This document shows positions 35,130 to 44,233 of a stretch of 64,000 nucleotides of DNA, one piece after another; position 1 is the first letter of the stretch, and every line of letters starts with the position of its first letter. Source of the stretch: an uncultured Bacteroides sp. (GTDB taxonomy: Bacteria > Bacteroidota > Bacteroidia > Bacteroidales > Bacteroidaceae); NCBI GenBank assembly GCA_944322285.1, contig CALUOR010000010.1, positions 25,614 through 89,613 of the forward strand, read 5' to 3'. The notes beneath the pieces were generated by a model. The model saw only the letters and a list, made by a program, of their open reading frames with translations. It searched no databases and was not told the origin of the DNA. Made by a program: the position numbers and the translations under genes.

Positions 35130-36094
35130 GCCTTGATGCCTATTTCCACGGTGCGGCGGCCGCCCCCGGTGCCGAATGTCGTCTCCACCGATTCGATGAA
35201 GTAGTCGCCGCTCCGCTCGTTATACACTTTATCCTCGATGCCGGCCACCATACCCGGCAGGGCATAGGGCAGCAGGAAGGTCGTTATCTTGCCCCGGTAG
35301 CCGTCAAAGCTGTAGCGTTTCAGTTCCTCCTGCGCCAGGGTTTTCAGTTCGGCCGCGTCCTTCACGTCGTAGTAATAGAGGGTGCGCACCTCGCCACCGT
35401 CCTCGCCCAGTTCGCCTTCCACCTTTGTGCCGTCCTTGTAGTAGCACACGGCTTTCACCTTCAGCTTCACGTCAGCGGCCAGTTGGTATTTCAATTCGTC
35501 GTCGCTGATGACATTCTCGCGCAGGACGTATTTCACCGTCTCGCCCTTCACGTCGTTGGCCTTGCCCGCATTCAGCTTGCCGTCGATGCCGAACCACGCC
35601 ACCAGCCCGTATTCCTTCTTCAGATAGCCCAGCACCCAACTTCCCGGCTTGTTGTTCACCACGAAGTTCTTCAGCGTCAGGTCTGCTACTTCACCCAGTT
35701 CGATGCCCGTTAGAATGGTGCTCAAACAGGATTTGAGCGTCGTTTCCTTCTGGCTGAACACGCAGTTCAGAAAACGGAGCCGATAGTATTCATCCTCGCA
35801 TTCAATCTCCAGCGGCACCTTGTAGTTCAGCCGTTTCACATAGCCGGTGAACTCAGTGTTCAAGGTGCCGTTGTAGCCCAGCTTGATTTCCACCGGGTCT
35901 CCCACCTTGACGGCCTGGGCGGTCTCGATATGCGTGGGCGGCTCGCCGGCATGTTTCAGCACGGCGGTAACGGGCACCTGGATGACGGCAGTCGCTGCCA
36001 GGTCATAGATGCTACGGGTGATCTTCACGTCATGCACGGACTTGAAGGACACTGAACCGATTTTTATGTCACAACACAGGGCAAACATCGTCAT
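35126..36094 (-). CDS. Baseplate hub protein (gpD / Mu gp44-like)
   Basis: 322 residues. VHDVKITRSIYDLAATAVIQVP and GDPVEIKLGYNGTLNTEFTGYVKRLN at the front, then LSTILTGIELGEVADLTLKNF and a C-terminal region including GMVAGIEDKVYNERSGDYFIESV resemble late-control D-type hub proteins. The ATG overlaps the stop of the preceding gene by 4 nt. Confidence 0.82.
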   Translation of the reverse strand: MTMFALCCDIKIGSVSFKSVHDVKITRSIYDLAATAVIQVPVTAVLKHAGEPPTHIETAQAVKVGDPVEIKLGYNGTLNTEFTGYVKRLNYKVPLEIECEDEYYRLRFLNCVFSQKETTLKSCLSTILTGIELGEVADLTLKNFVVNNKPGSWVLGYLKKEYGLVAWFGIDGKLNAGKANDVKGETVKYVLRENVISDDELKYQLAADVKLKVKAVCYYKDGTKVEGELGEDGGEVRTLYYYDVKDAAELKTLAQEELKRYSFDGYRGKITTFLLPYALPGMVAGIEDKVYNERSGDYFIESVETTFGTGGGRRTVEIGIKA

Positions 36095-36726
36095 TCCTCC
36101 AATATAAGTTCAAAACTCCGGTCGGTGACCAGTTCCATGGTAAATGCCTGGGCGGTCTCGCAGCCCCGCATCTCGGCGAAGTCGATGCTCTTGATGACCA
36201 CCTTGTCCTCCTCGTCCAGGAAGATGTCGGTCAGGGCACATTTCAAGGTCACCGATTCGTTGATGTCATACAGTTCCTTCAGCGCGTTGATCTGCTGGTC
36301 GGGGAAGTCCACATCCAGACAGACGCCCGCGATGTTGATTTCATAGTCGTCCACCGATATAAGCTCTTTTACTGTCCCCTTGCGGCCGACCATCGGGGTC
36401 TCGACGATGGTTTTCTTTCCCCGGATGGAAATCACGGTGTTGGGCAGTTCCACCCCGCCCAGTTCCACCGGCATGAAATACCAGCGGCCTTGCGCGTCCC
36501 GTTTGCGGAGCGTGGAACCGAAGTCGGAACTGGTCTTTTCCGAAGCCGGTTCGCCGGAGTAGGCATAATCGTCCGCTCCGTATTTGCCCGGCACACGGGA
36601 CAGGAAGCCGCCCGGATAGGGCACGCCCTTGTAGCCGATGAAGTTCAGCAGCAGTTCGCCTAAGTTGAACGTGCTGATGCGTTTGGCGGTCTGCCCGATT
36701 TCTTTCAATGTGTATTTCGATGCCAT
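36091..36726 (-). CDS. DUF6046-like tail protein
   Basis: 211 residues. LLLNFIGYKGVPYPGG, LPNTVISIRGKKTIVETPM and KELISVDDYEINIAGVCL match my memory of DUF6046 proteins of Bacteroidales Mu-like prophages. It stands between the tape measure and the hub, where Mu has the DNA circulation protein gp43. Probably a tail-tip component. Confidence 0.72.
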   Translation of the reverse strand: MASKYTLKEIGQTAKRISTFNLGELLLNFIGYKGVPYPGGFLSRVPGKYGADDYAYSGEPASEKTSSDFGSTLRKRDAQGRWYFMPVELGGVELPNTVISIRGKKTIVETPMVGRKGTVKELISVDDYEINIAGVCLDVDFPDQQINALKELYDINESVTLKCALTDIFLDEEDKVVIKSIDFAEMRGCETAQAFTMELVTDRSFELILEE

Positions 36727-36727
36727 G

Positions 36728-39700
36728 TTATCCTTCTCCCAGTTCGTTTAAGATGTTCATGATTTCCCGGCGGATGGTGTCGCCACCTTTCCGGTCAGTG
36801 TTGGCCACATGGATGACCACTTCGTCGCAGACCTTGCTGACTTGTACCGTCCGTCCGTTGTTGTTATACGTCCGGCTGCTGTCCGAAGTGAACGTGTTAT
36901 TCGTCTCGCGGATATTCTCCACATTGTAGGCGTCGGAGATGTTGGGCACGGGTATCTCCGGCACTTCTGGCACGGATACCGTGACGTCGGGGACTGCCAC
37001 TGCCGGGCTGGCCACATTCACCAGGGGTGCAGCAACCTCTGGGACATCTACCGCCGGGGCGGCAATCTCCGGCACGTCCACCGTGTTGTTGACAGCCACC
37101 GAGGGTGCAGGTATCTCCGGCACTTCCGGTACGGGTACCGCGATGTCGGGAACAGCCACTGCCGGACTGGCCACATTCACCAGGGGTGCAGCGGCCTCCG
37201 GGACATCTACCGCCGGGGCAGCGATGTCCGGCACGTCCACTGTGTCATTGACAGCCACCGAGGGTGCAGGTATCTCTGGAACTTCCGGCACGGGTACTGC
37301 AATGTCGGGAACAGGCGCTTCCGTGGCCGTGGCGTTCAAATCCAACGGACGCTCATTCTGGGCGTTCGCATTCAGGGGAGCCAGCGAAATGGTCACCGGC
37401 AACGCCACGGCAGCGGCAATCTTGCGGACGTTCAGCATGATGTCGGCCAGGTAATTGGTTTCACCGCCGTCATAAGCCTGCGTAGTGTCATCCGCTTGGG
37501 GAAGTGTCGGCTGGTTCGTTCCTTGCAGCCTCATGCCACCGACCTCCGGGGTACTTTGGCCGACATTTGGGGCCGATTGGTCCACAGGACGGTTTACCGG
37601 CTCCAGCTTCCGGGTGATAGCAGTGTAATCTGCTGTTTCGTTCAGGTCTTGGACGATGGGGGCGTCATCCAACCGGAGCACCTCAGGCTGTGCGGCTGCA
37701 CTTGGCGCAGAGGTTTGGGCGTTTTCCATCTTGCCCATCAATGCCCCGAAGTCGGGTACATTTGCCGCCGGCGCCGTGAAGGCTTCCGGCACTTCGGGCA
37801 TCAGTTGGCTGGCCGCATCCGCATCCTTCTCAGCCTGCGAAGCCGTCCAACTGTCACTACCCGCCTGCTTTCCACGCTCCCAGGCTTCGGTATAATTCCC
37901 ATTACGCACGGTATTGGCAATAACGGAGGCCGGATTGGCGCCCAGCACGCCTTCGCCAATATCCTTGAAACCATCCTTGGCCAAGGTGGCCGCTTCCTTG
38001 AAGTTGCCTTTGATCAGGCTGACGATGGCCGAACAAACACCCCCGATGCCGGACAACACTTGCTTGAAGGGTTTGACAATACTGTCCAGCAGCGTCCGCC
38101 CGAACTCCTTCACGACTTCCCACACGCCCAAGATGGTCCGGCGGAAACCTTCAAACTTCTGCCAGCACACCGTTACCACGGCCACCACCGCGCCGACGGC
38201 CAGGGCAATCCAGCCCAAGGGCGAGGCATAGAAGGCGGCGTTCAATGCCCACTGCGCCACGGTCAACCCGGAGGTGGCAGCCGTCTGGGCGATGTCCGCC
38301 AGCTTCTTGATGCCGGCCAGGACAACCGCCCGTTGCGTCCAGGCATAGTTGAGGGCCACGGCGGCCGTCAGGATGCCGAGCGTCGTAGTCAAGCCCACCA
38401 CGATGGGGTTGCCTTCCTGCAGGAGCGTGAACCATCCGGAGAAGAAGCCGACCACCACGTCCAGCACGGCGGACACGCCGGAAAGGACGGCGCCGCAGAC
38501 GGTCAGCCCCGCGCTGATGGCAGGGAGCATCAGTTCGCCCACCTCGGTGCCGATGTTCTTGAACTGGTTCCATACTTCGGTGGCCTGCTGCATGCTGTTG
38601 CGGGAGAAAGCTAAGGCCGCGTCGGTCTCGCCGGTGGCGCCCACCACGTCGCGCATGGATTCCTCCAGTTTCCCGATGTCCGAGGTTAGCACGGCGAACG
38701 CGCTCTTGGCCTCCTTGTCCACCAGCCCAAACTGCTCCAGCATGGAGGATTTCTCTTCATCGCTCAGGCTGCCCAACACCTTCTCCAAGTCGGAGAAGAT
38801 GTCCACGATGCCGCGTATCTTGCCCGTGTCGTCGAACACATCGACCCCGGCCTCGGAGAGCTTCTTTCGCACATCGACGCGCCCCATGACGGAGAAGGCG
38901 TTCTCCATCAGCGTGGCGGCACGCTCGGCGCTTTGTCCCTTGCCGGTCATGTAGGCGAAGGTTCCGGCCACTTCCTTGTAGGCGATGCCCAGGCTGTCGG
39001 CACCGGCTATCAGGTTGGGCATGTAACGGGCGAAGTCCGCGAACTCACCGGCCCCCACGCGCTTAGCGGCGAAGAACGTGTCGAGCACCTCGGCGGCCGT
39101 GGTGTTCTCCTTGCCCACGATGGATAGTGTCTGCGCCAAGGCGGCGGACACGGTGTCCAAGTCGGTGAACCCGGCCTTGCTTCCCTTCAGGGCAGCATCC
39201 AGAATCTGGAGGGAGAGGTCCACGTCGTTCACTTGCGAGTTGATTTGCTCGAAGCCCACGGGCACCACCTGGATGTCCGTCTTGTTGTCGGCGGCAATCT
39301 GCTTCAGCCGCTTCTTCAAGTCGTCCAGCCCGGCTTCGTCCAGTTGGGCGGTGATGTTCACCTGCGCCATCGCTTCGTCGAAGTTCATGCCGGCCATGCC
39401 TGCCGCGCCGATGGCGGTCACGCCGGTCACCAGCGGGTTCTTCAACAGGCCGGCGCCGGGGATGGCGTCAAAGGCCTCCGAGGCCCATTTCTTGAACTTG
39501 CCCCCGCCGGCGGCCGTTTCCAGCTGCTCCAGTTCACCGGTCAGGCGGTTTATCTCGCGGTTGTATTCCTTGATGGCGGGCAGGTTGTCGGCGGGTATCC
39601 ACTCCCGTTCGACCTGCAAAGCGTCGATGCGCATCTTCAGCGTCCCGATGGTCTTGCCCGTGTCGCGGCAGACGGCATCCACGGTCCGCACCTTCTCCTG

Positions 39701-39808
39701 CACGCCCAGCAAGGCGGCCTCCGTCTTGTCGGATGTCGCCGTGATGGTTCCCAGCTTCGCGCTGACCTGGTCGCGCAAGGAGAAGATGTATTCTATCGTG
39801 TTTGCCAT
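36728..39808 (-). CDS. Tail tape measure protein
   Basis: 1026 residues. Coiled coil at the N-terminus (FSLRDQVSAKLGTITATSDK), a TMP core with NFDEAMAQVNITAQLDEAG and SLGIAYKEVAGTFAYMTGKG, and several hydrophobic helices around 430-560 (AVLDVVVGFFSGWFTLL, GWIALAVGAVVAVVTVC). The C-terminal third is Pro/Val-rich and contains about 2.5 tandem copies of a 53-residue repeat at about 830-955. The last 70 residues return to normal composition. It sets tail length. Confidence 0.93.
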   Translation of the reverse strand: MANTIEYIFSLRDQVSAKLGTITATSDKTEAALLGVQEKVRTVDAVCRDTGKTIGTLKMRIDALQVEREWIPADNLPAIKEYNREINRLTGELEQLETAAGGGKFKKWASEAFDAIPGAGLLKNPLVTGVTAIGAAGMAGMNFDEAMAQVNITAQLDEAGLDDLKKRLKQIAADNKTDIQVVPVGFEQINSQVNDVDLSLQILDAALKGSKAGFTDLDTVSAALAQTLSIVGKENTTAAEVLDTFFAAKRVGAGEFADFARYMPNLIAGADSLGIAYKEVAGTFAYMTGKGQSAERAATLMENAFSVMGRVDVRKKLSEAGVDVFDDTGKIRGIVDIFSDLEKVLGSLSDEEKSSMLEQFGLVDKEAKSAFAVLTSDIGKLEESMRDVVGATGETDAALAFSRNSMQQATEVWNQFKNIGTEVGELMLPAISAGLTVCGAVLSGVSAVLDVVVGFFSGWFTLLQEGNPIVVGLTTTLGILTAAVALNYAWTQRAVVLAGIKKLADIAQTAATSGLTVAQWALNAAFYASPLGWIALAVGAVVAVVTVCWQKFEGFRRTILGVWEVVKEFGRTLLDSIVKPFKQVLSGIGGVCSAIVSLIKGNFKEAATLAKDGFKDIGEGVLGANPASVIANTVRNGNYTEAWERGKQAGSDSWTASQAEKDADAASQLMPEVPEAFTAPAANVPDFGALMGKMENAQTSAPSAAAQPEVLRLDDAPIVQDLNETADYTAITRKLEPVNRPVDQSAPNVGQSTPEVGGMRLQGTNQPTLPQADDTTQAYDGGETNYLADIMLNVRKIAAAVALPVTISLAPLNANAQNERPLDLNATATEAPVPDIAVPVPEVPEIPAPSVAVNDTVDVPDIAAPAVDVPEAAAPLVNVASPAVAVPDIAVPVPEVPEIPAPSVAVNNTVDVPEIAAPAVDVPEVAAPLVNVASPAVAVPDVTVSVPEVPEIPVPNISDAYNVENIRETNNTFTSDSSRTYNNNGRTVQVSKVCDEVVIHVANTDRKGGDTIRREIMNILNELGEG
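36945..37320 (-). repeat. 159-bp tandem repeats inside the tape measure gene
   Basis: The peptide unit begins VPDIAVPVPEVPEIPAPSVA and returns after 53 residues. DNA copies are nearly identical, with a partial third copy, so copy number could change by slippage in 159-bp steps. Confidence 0.85.
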
Positions 39809-40289
39809 AACCTGCCTATACTGTTGATGAAATCGAATTTAACCCACTCGGCAATCGCCACCTGCAAGCCCCACTCCTCGTCGCTGAGGGTGCCTGGGTC
39901 GATATGCAGCCAAGCCCGGACCAGGGCGTCCGCGAGGAACATCCAGCCGGGCTTGTCCGCGATACTTGTCCGGCTTATAATTTTTTTAGCTCGGCCTCCT
40001 TGATTTCGACCAGTTCGCCCAACTTGGCGGACACGCCCAGGAAGAGCGCGTCGTCCGTCTTGATGTCCTCGTCGCCGGCCAGCCAGCAGTTGTTCAGGAG
40101 GATTTCATTGTACTTCATCGGGTCGTTCTTGCCCACCACGGCAGCCGCACCGAGCGTCTTGCGGTCGGGACGCTTCAGGTAGGCCACCTTGTCGCCCACG
40201 GTGACGCAGAACACGTCGCCATGCTTCTTCTTCCATGCCTCGATTTGTTCGGCGGTGATGGTCTTGACTGTTGTTTCTTTCTCGTTCAT
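39793..40289 (-). CDS. Frameshifted tail assembly chaperone (G-GT type)
   Basis: Product of a probable -1 frameshift. The first 103 codons are shared with the 104-residue form. At 39987-39981 the minus strand reads A-AAA-AAA in the phase required for -1 slippage, two codons before the zero-frame stop. The -1 frame then stays open for 62 codons (IISRTSIADKPGWMFLADA... to ...GRLWQTR) and stops 14 nt inside the tape measure gene. Gives about 165 residues. This arrangement before the tape measure gene is a hallmark of long-tailed phages. Confidence 0.85.
39975..40289 (-). CDS. Tail assembly chaperone, short form
   Basis: 104 residues. TITAEQIEAWKKKHGDVFCV, then YNEILLNNCWLAGDEDIKTDD resembles gp41-type chaperones. 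Between tail tube and tape measure, the standard place. Ends in EAELKKL at the slippery heptamer. Confidence 0.85.
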   Translation of the reverse strand: MNEKETTVKTITAEQIEAWKKKHGDVFCVTVGDKVAYLKRPDRKTLGAAAVVGKNDPMKYNEILLNNCWLAGDEDIKTDDALFLGVSAKLGELVEIKEAELKKL

Positions 40290-40308
40290 TGTTGTTATAG
40301 TAAAAGGG

Positions 40309-40734
40309 TTAGACTACATTATATTCCACGTCACAGGCGATGAAGGGCAGCGCATGTTCGCTGTACAGGTCGCCTTCCTTGATGCTGTTCGGGGCTTCCG
40401 TGACAGAGGCGTTGACCACCTTGTCGGTCTGCACGACACCGGACTCCGAGATATAGGAGACGATGATGTCGAACTCCAGATCGGTGATGTCGTCGTAACC
40501 GGCATTCTTCGCAGCCGCCTGCATGGCGATCAGTTCTGACTGGAGGACAGTGATGGTGCCCTCGTATTCCTTCTTGCCCAACTGGATGCCGCGGGCTTTC
40601 TTGCCGGTGGCAAACAGGGCTTCCTTCGAACGCTTGGACTTGTACTCGATACCGCGAAGGCCTGCAACGGGCTTGCCAAGCAGCACGACGTTCACGTCAA
40701 TCCAAGCGTATTCTTTTGTGTTGAAACTTGCCAT
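40309..40734 (-). CDS. Tail tube protein (Mu gpM-like)
   Basis: 141 residues. FNTKEYAWIDVNVVLLGKPVAGLRGIEYKSK (read in parts) with the Lys-rich loop, GKKEYEGTITVLQSE and DLEFDIIVSYI are typical of contractile-tail tube proteins. Follows the sheath gene immediately. Confidence 0.85.
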   Translation of the reverse strand: MASFNTKEYAWIDVNVVLLGKPVAGLRGIEYKSKRSKEALFATGKKARGIQLGKKEYEGTITVLQSELIAMQAAAKNAGYDDITDLEFDIIVSYISESGVVQTDKVVNASVTEAPNSIKEGDLYSEHALPFIACDVEYNVV

Positions 40735-40736
40735 TC

Positions 40737-41927
40737 TTATGCGTTGTTAAAAGGGTTTTCAAACGATAAGTCCACATTGATTTCCTTCAGGAGGGCGGTC
40801 GGCACAACCTTCGCCTGGATGTTCAGCCTTCCGCTGGTAATCAGATCCTGCGCCGGGTCGATGTAGGCGGTGAATCCGGAGATTTCCCCGTCCATGTTCG
40901 TATTGATGGCACGGATCAGTAACTGTTCGTAATACTTGCACATCGGCTGGGGCACTTGCCCGGTTTCCGGATCCACAGATATGCTGTCCAGAATTTCGTC
41001 GATGTAGGTCTTGTAGCAGATAACCAGCGCCTTCTGGATGACACGGGTCAGGCAGAGGCGGTGGTAGTCGTCCGTCGTGGCGACGGCGGTCGCGTCATCG
41101 TTCAGGTAATAACCGTTCTTGCCGATGTAGGTGCGGTAGAAGATGTAGCCCGCATCGTGCAGCGCATTCCATAGGCTAAAATCCTCTTCCGGCGTCTTGC
41201 CGTCCGTCAGGTAGCCGGCTGCGGCGATGCTGCCGTCGCGGACACGGGCCAGGGAGATGTTCACGGCACAGGTGGCCAGACGTCCCAATACTTGGCCAAT
41301 GGCGGCGGAGTAATACTTGCCGTCCCCCACCTTGCCGTCCGAGGCCATGACCACGGACACGCAGTTCTGGCTGCCTTCGCGCGGCTGGTACAGGCTGGTG
41401 GTGGAACCGCTCCACCCCATGGCCGGAAGCAGCACCACGAACGGGGCGATTTGGGACATGTAGCTTTCGGCTACTTGCTGGGCGGCGGTCACGGCGGTTA
41501 CTACGTCCTGGTCTATGCCGCTGGTTACGGTGCCCTCGTATTCCGCGCCGGGGTTGATATTGATGCCCACCAGACGGATGCGCCCGGCGGCCGAATCGAT
41601 CAGAGCTTTCAAGGGGGAACCCGCCACGGAGGAACAGATGTCCGTCAACGCGTTTTCTTCATCCGTCACCAGCAGGTGCAGTTCGGCACCGTCGCCGGCG
41701 GACGCATAGAAGGCCGCAATTTCCTTGTAGGCGAGCGGGTTGTTCTCTTCGGTGATGCCGAGTTTCTTCAGGTCGGCCGTGGAGGAGAGCACGTACACTT
41801 TCTCCAGGACCAGCGTCGTGCTGACGGCTGTTCCCGTCACAATCAGGCCGGCGATGCCGTCGTCCGAAAGGGTCACCGCACCGATGTTCCCATTTCCAAG
41901 GGTGATGTTTACATTGGGTAATGCCAT
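40737..41927 (-). CDS. Tail sheath protein (DUF2586-like)
   Basis: 396 residues. ALPNVNITLGNGNIGAVTLSD at the start and a body with LRLVGININP-like strands (RIRLVGININPGAEYEG), PFVVLLPAMGWSG, GQVLGRLATCAVNISLARV and C-terminal ILDSISVDPETGQVPQP. A sheath means the virion is a myovirus, as in Mu. Confidence 0.87.
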   Translation of the reverse strand: MALPNVNITLGNGNIGAVTLSDDGIAGLIVTGTAVSTTLVLEKVYVLSSTADLKKLGITEENNPLAYKEIAAFYASAGDGAELHLLVTDEENALTDICSSVAGSPLKALIDSAAGRIRLVGININPGAEYEGTVTSGIDQDVVTAVTAAQQVAESYMSQIAPFVVLLPAMGWSGSTTSLYQPREGSQNCVSVVMASDGKVGDGKYYSAAIGQVLGRLATCAVNISLARVRDGSIAAAGYLTDGKTPEEDFSLWNALHDAGYIFYRTYIGKNGYYLNDDATAVATTDDYHRLCLTRVIQKALVICYKTYIDEILDSISVDPETGQVPQPMCKYYEQLLIRAINTNMDGEISGFTAYIDPAQDLITSGRLNIQAKVVPTALLKEINVDLSFENPFNNA

Positions 41928-41931
41928 ATCA

Positions 41932-42459
41932 TTAGGTTTTTAATCGTTTTTTAATCAGTATGAATATCAATAATCCGGCCATCAACGCGGACAGTGCTTT
42001 CCCGACACGTATCCAGGCCTCCTGCCCCCAGGTCAGACGGTTTACCTCCACCTTGATTTCCACGGGCTGCGGCACATAGATGATGGAGTCCTGACCGGGC
42101 AGGTAGACCGTGTCGGGCGCGGTCTTGGCCTGGTAGTCCAGCCTGCCGTTTTCAAAGGACCATCCCGTTTCCATGCTCTTCCCCTTCCATTCTTCCATTT
42201 GCCGCAGGACGACCTGGTTCGTACTGTCGCACTCGAACAGGGCGGTCAGCAGCGCGGAATCCGGGGAGAGGTAAACCGGCACCAGCCGCTCCCTTACGAC
42301 CGGGTTAGGGACCGGTAGGCTCGCGGGCGTGGCCTTCAACCTCTTCGGCCCGGCGCAACTCGCCCAGCACAGGACAAGTGTCAGCATGACCGACAAAAGG
42401 GCAGCGGTTCGCCTTTTCAACAGCCCGGCGAAGGCGGGCCAGTTCTTTCCGTATCGCAT
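41932..42459 (-). CDS. Candidate unimolecular spanin
   Basis: 175 residues. N-terminal KRRTAALLSVMLTLVLCWASC looks like a lipoprotein signal (lipobox WASC); the C-terminal ALSALMAGLLIFILIKKRLKT is a transmembrane helix with a basic tail. A protein anchored in the outer membrane at one end and the inner membrane at the other is the definition of a u-spanin, which fuses the two membranes at lysis. Its first 155 nt lie inside the preceding gene in another frame, as spanin genes often do. The next gene upstream but one is the endolysin. Confidence 0.72.
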   Translation of the reverse strand: MRYGKNWPAFAGLLKRRTAALLSVMLTLVLCWASCAGPKRLKATPASLPVPNPVVRERLVPVYLSPDSALLTALFECDSTNQVVLRQMEEWKGKSMETGWSFENGRLDYQAKTAPDTVYLPGQDSIIYVPQPVEIKVEVNRLTWGQEAWIRVGKALSALMAGLLIFILIKKRLKT

Positions 42460-42688
42460 TGATTTCCTTCTTTAAGGGTTCGACCACCTGTTCCATCAGG
42501 ATGGCCATCCCATTCTTCAAGTTCTCCAATTCGTCGCCCCGTGTTTCCGTCTTGGCGGCCTCTACCTGTGCCCGAAGCGATTCAAGCTCGGTGCTGTACT
42601 TCTTGCGCAGCAGCAGGCTTTGAATCCATAACCCGACGGGAGCCGACACGATGCCGAACAACAAGGAGACTATCTCGGAAGTTTCCAT
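42305..42688 (-). CDS. Holin-like membrane protein with coiled coil
   Basis: 127 residues. One membrane segment (IVSLLFGIVSAPVGLWIQSLLL) followed by a long charged coiled coil (STELESLRAQVEAAK, LKKEINAIRKELARLRRAVEK). Could be a holin or an inner-membrane lysis regulator. The final 50 residues are encoded by DNA shared with the spanin candidate. Confidence 0.65.
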   Translation of the reverse strand: METSEIVSLLFGIVSAPVGLWIQSLLLRKKYSTELESLRAQVEAAKTETRGDELENLKNGMAILMEQVVEPLKKEINAIRKELARLRRAVEKANRCPFVGHADTCPVLGELRRAEEVEGHAREPTGP

Positions 42689-42727
42689 CCTGATTTCACA
42701 GTTTAATTTTCAATTCTCAATTTTCAA

Positions 42728-43126
42728 TTACAACAGTTCCCATCCCGCCTCGATGTCGGCCATCTTTGCGGGAACGCCGTTCTCCACCTCGCTGATGGCA
42801 GCAGCCAGGGCGCACATCGTGCCGCGGTCGTCCACGTCGGGACAGTAGGTGGCGGGCACCTGCAGCTTCTTGCATACAGCGACGATGTAGTTGCCCGTAG
42901 GATTCTCAGTGGCGGGCGCCCACCGGCTGATGAAGTCCTTGATGCTTTGGCAGCCGTGGCGACGCCGGTAGTTCTGCAAGGTGCGCAGCAGGGCGCGGCA
43001 GCCCCACTTCATTTCGGTGAACTGGAAGAACTCGCGGTCGGCCTGCACGGGGCTAAGCCCCTTCCACTTGTCCTTGGTAATCCGGATGTTGCCCGGATTG
43101 TTGTTTCTGATTCCTCTGGGTGTCAT
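42728..43126 (-). CDS. Endolysin (lysozyme/transglycosylase-like)
   Basis: 132 residues. Opening PRGIRNNNPGNIRITKDKW is the signature of a widespread group of phage muramidase-like proteins (often annotated structural protein P5). FFQFTEMKWGCRALLRTL and RWAPATENPTGNYI follow as expected. No signal peptide, so release would need the holin candidate next to it. Confidence 0.82.
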   Translation of the reverse strand: MTPRGIRNNNPGNIRITKDKWKGLSPVQADREFFQFTEMKWGCRALLRTLQNYRRRHGCQSIKDFISRWAPATENPTGNYIVAVCKKLQVPATYCPDVDDRGTMCALAAAISEVENGVPAKMADIEAGWELL

Positions 43127-43137
43127 GGCTCATCTCC

Positions 43138-44208
43138 TTATCCGGCAGGTGCAGTAGCGTGGTCCGACATGATGGCGCCCATGGCGTCTTTCTTCTTCGG
43201 TAACACGATGAAATAGTGACGGAAGTTCACCAGGCTGCGTTGGTTCAGCGGGTCGGTCTTGGCCTCGGAGTAATACATCTTCGTGGAGCCGCTGGCCTTG
43301 AACACGCGCTTGGTGTAGAAGGCAACGGAGGCCTGGTATTCGTTCGTGCTGGCAGCAGTGCCGAAAGCCACCTTCGTGCCTGCCGTCTTGTACACCGGAT
43401 TGTCCGAGTATTCGTACACCTCGAAGCTGTAGAGGTTGGCGATCTTGCCGGTGGTGTAGTTGTAATACTGGTCCTTGAACTTCTGGTCGGTCAGCAACAG
43501 GTCGTTGACGTGGTCGCTGCACAACACCAGGCGACGGCCCTGCACGGGTATCTTCATCTTGTCGAACTTGTCCTTCAGGGCGATGATGTCCGACATTTGC
43601 AGGCGTCTGCGTCCGCTGGTACCGCCTCCCACGATTTCGCCGGTGGTTTTCAGTACCGGGGTCTTGGTGCCGTTGCTGTCCGGGGCCAGGGCGTGGATGG
43701 CCTTGGCGAACTTCTTCTCCTTGATGGCCTCGGCGTGGCGGTCCTTCAGGCTCGCCATCTTGTCGTAAGAAGAAGCATACAGTTCATCGTCCGTCACCGG
43801 GGTCGGCTTGGTCTGGAACTTGTCCAGGCTGAACGTGGCGTCGGTGTCGTCAATCTGCTGGATGGTCAGCGGGTAGGTCGTGTTGTTGACCAGCACGTCC
43901 GGGTCGCCGCCCACGTCAATCATGTGGATCACGTCGTTCTCGGCATACTGGGAGTAGTCGGGCAGCCCGTCGAGGAAGGTCGCCACGTCACCCGCGCGGA
44001 GGGTCTTGATCAGCTCTCCCGTCCACACTTCTGTCAGCACGCCGTCATACAGCGCGCCTGCCGGCATGAACTTGCCGGCGGCCAGGGACACGCCCACGGC
44101 GGTGGCGGCTCCTGCCAAGGCTGGCACGCCCAGCAAGGCGGCCATCATTACGCCCATAGCCAGGTTGAACAGCAGGGCGGTCATTGCTTTGATTCCTTTG
44201 GTTCTCAT
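43138..44208 (-). CDS. Major capsid protein
   Basis: 356 residues. Follows the protease/scaffold gene, as in Mu. VLTEVWTGELIKTLRAGD, SQYAENDVIHMIDVGGDPDV and VLVNNTTYPLTIQQIDD are capsid-like strands, with KIPVQGRRLVLCSDHVNDLL in the middle. Unusually the first 45 residues are hydrophobic (LLFNLAMGVMMAALLGVPALAG), resembling a membrane segment. This may be removed by the prohead protease. Confidence 0.85.
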   Translation of the reverse strand: MRTKGIKAMTALLFNLAMGVMMAALLGVPALAGAATAVGVSLAAGKFMPAGALYDGVLTEVWTGELIKTLRAGDVATFLDGLPDYSQYAENDVIHMIDVGGDPDVLVNNTTYPLTIQQIDDTDATFSLDKFQTKPTPVTDDELYASSYDKMASLKDRHAEAIKEKKFAKAIHALAPDSNGTKTPVLKTTGEIVGGGTSGRRRLQMSDIIALKDKFDKMKIPVQGRRLVLCSDHVNDLLLTDQKFKDQYYNYTTGKIANLYSFEVYEYSDNPVYKTAGTKVAFGTAASTNEYQASVAFYTKRVFKASGSTKMYYSEAKTDPLNQRSLVNFRHYFIVLPKKKDAMGAIMSDHATAPAG

Positions 44209-44233
44209 CTTTTTGTTATTGGTTGTTGGTTAG

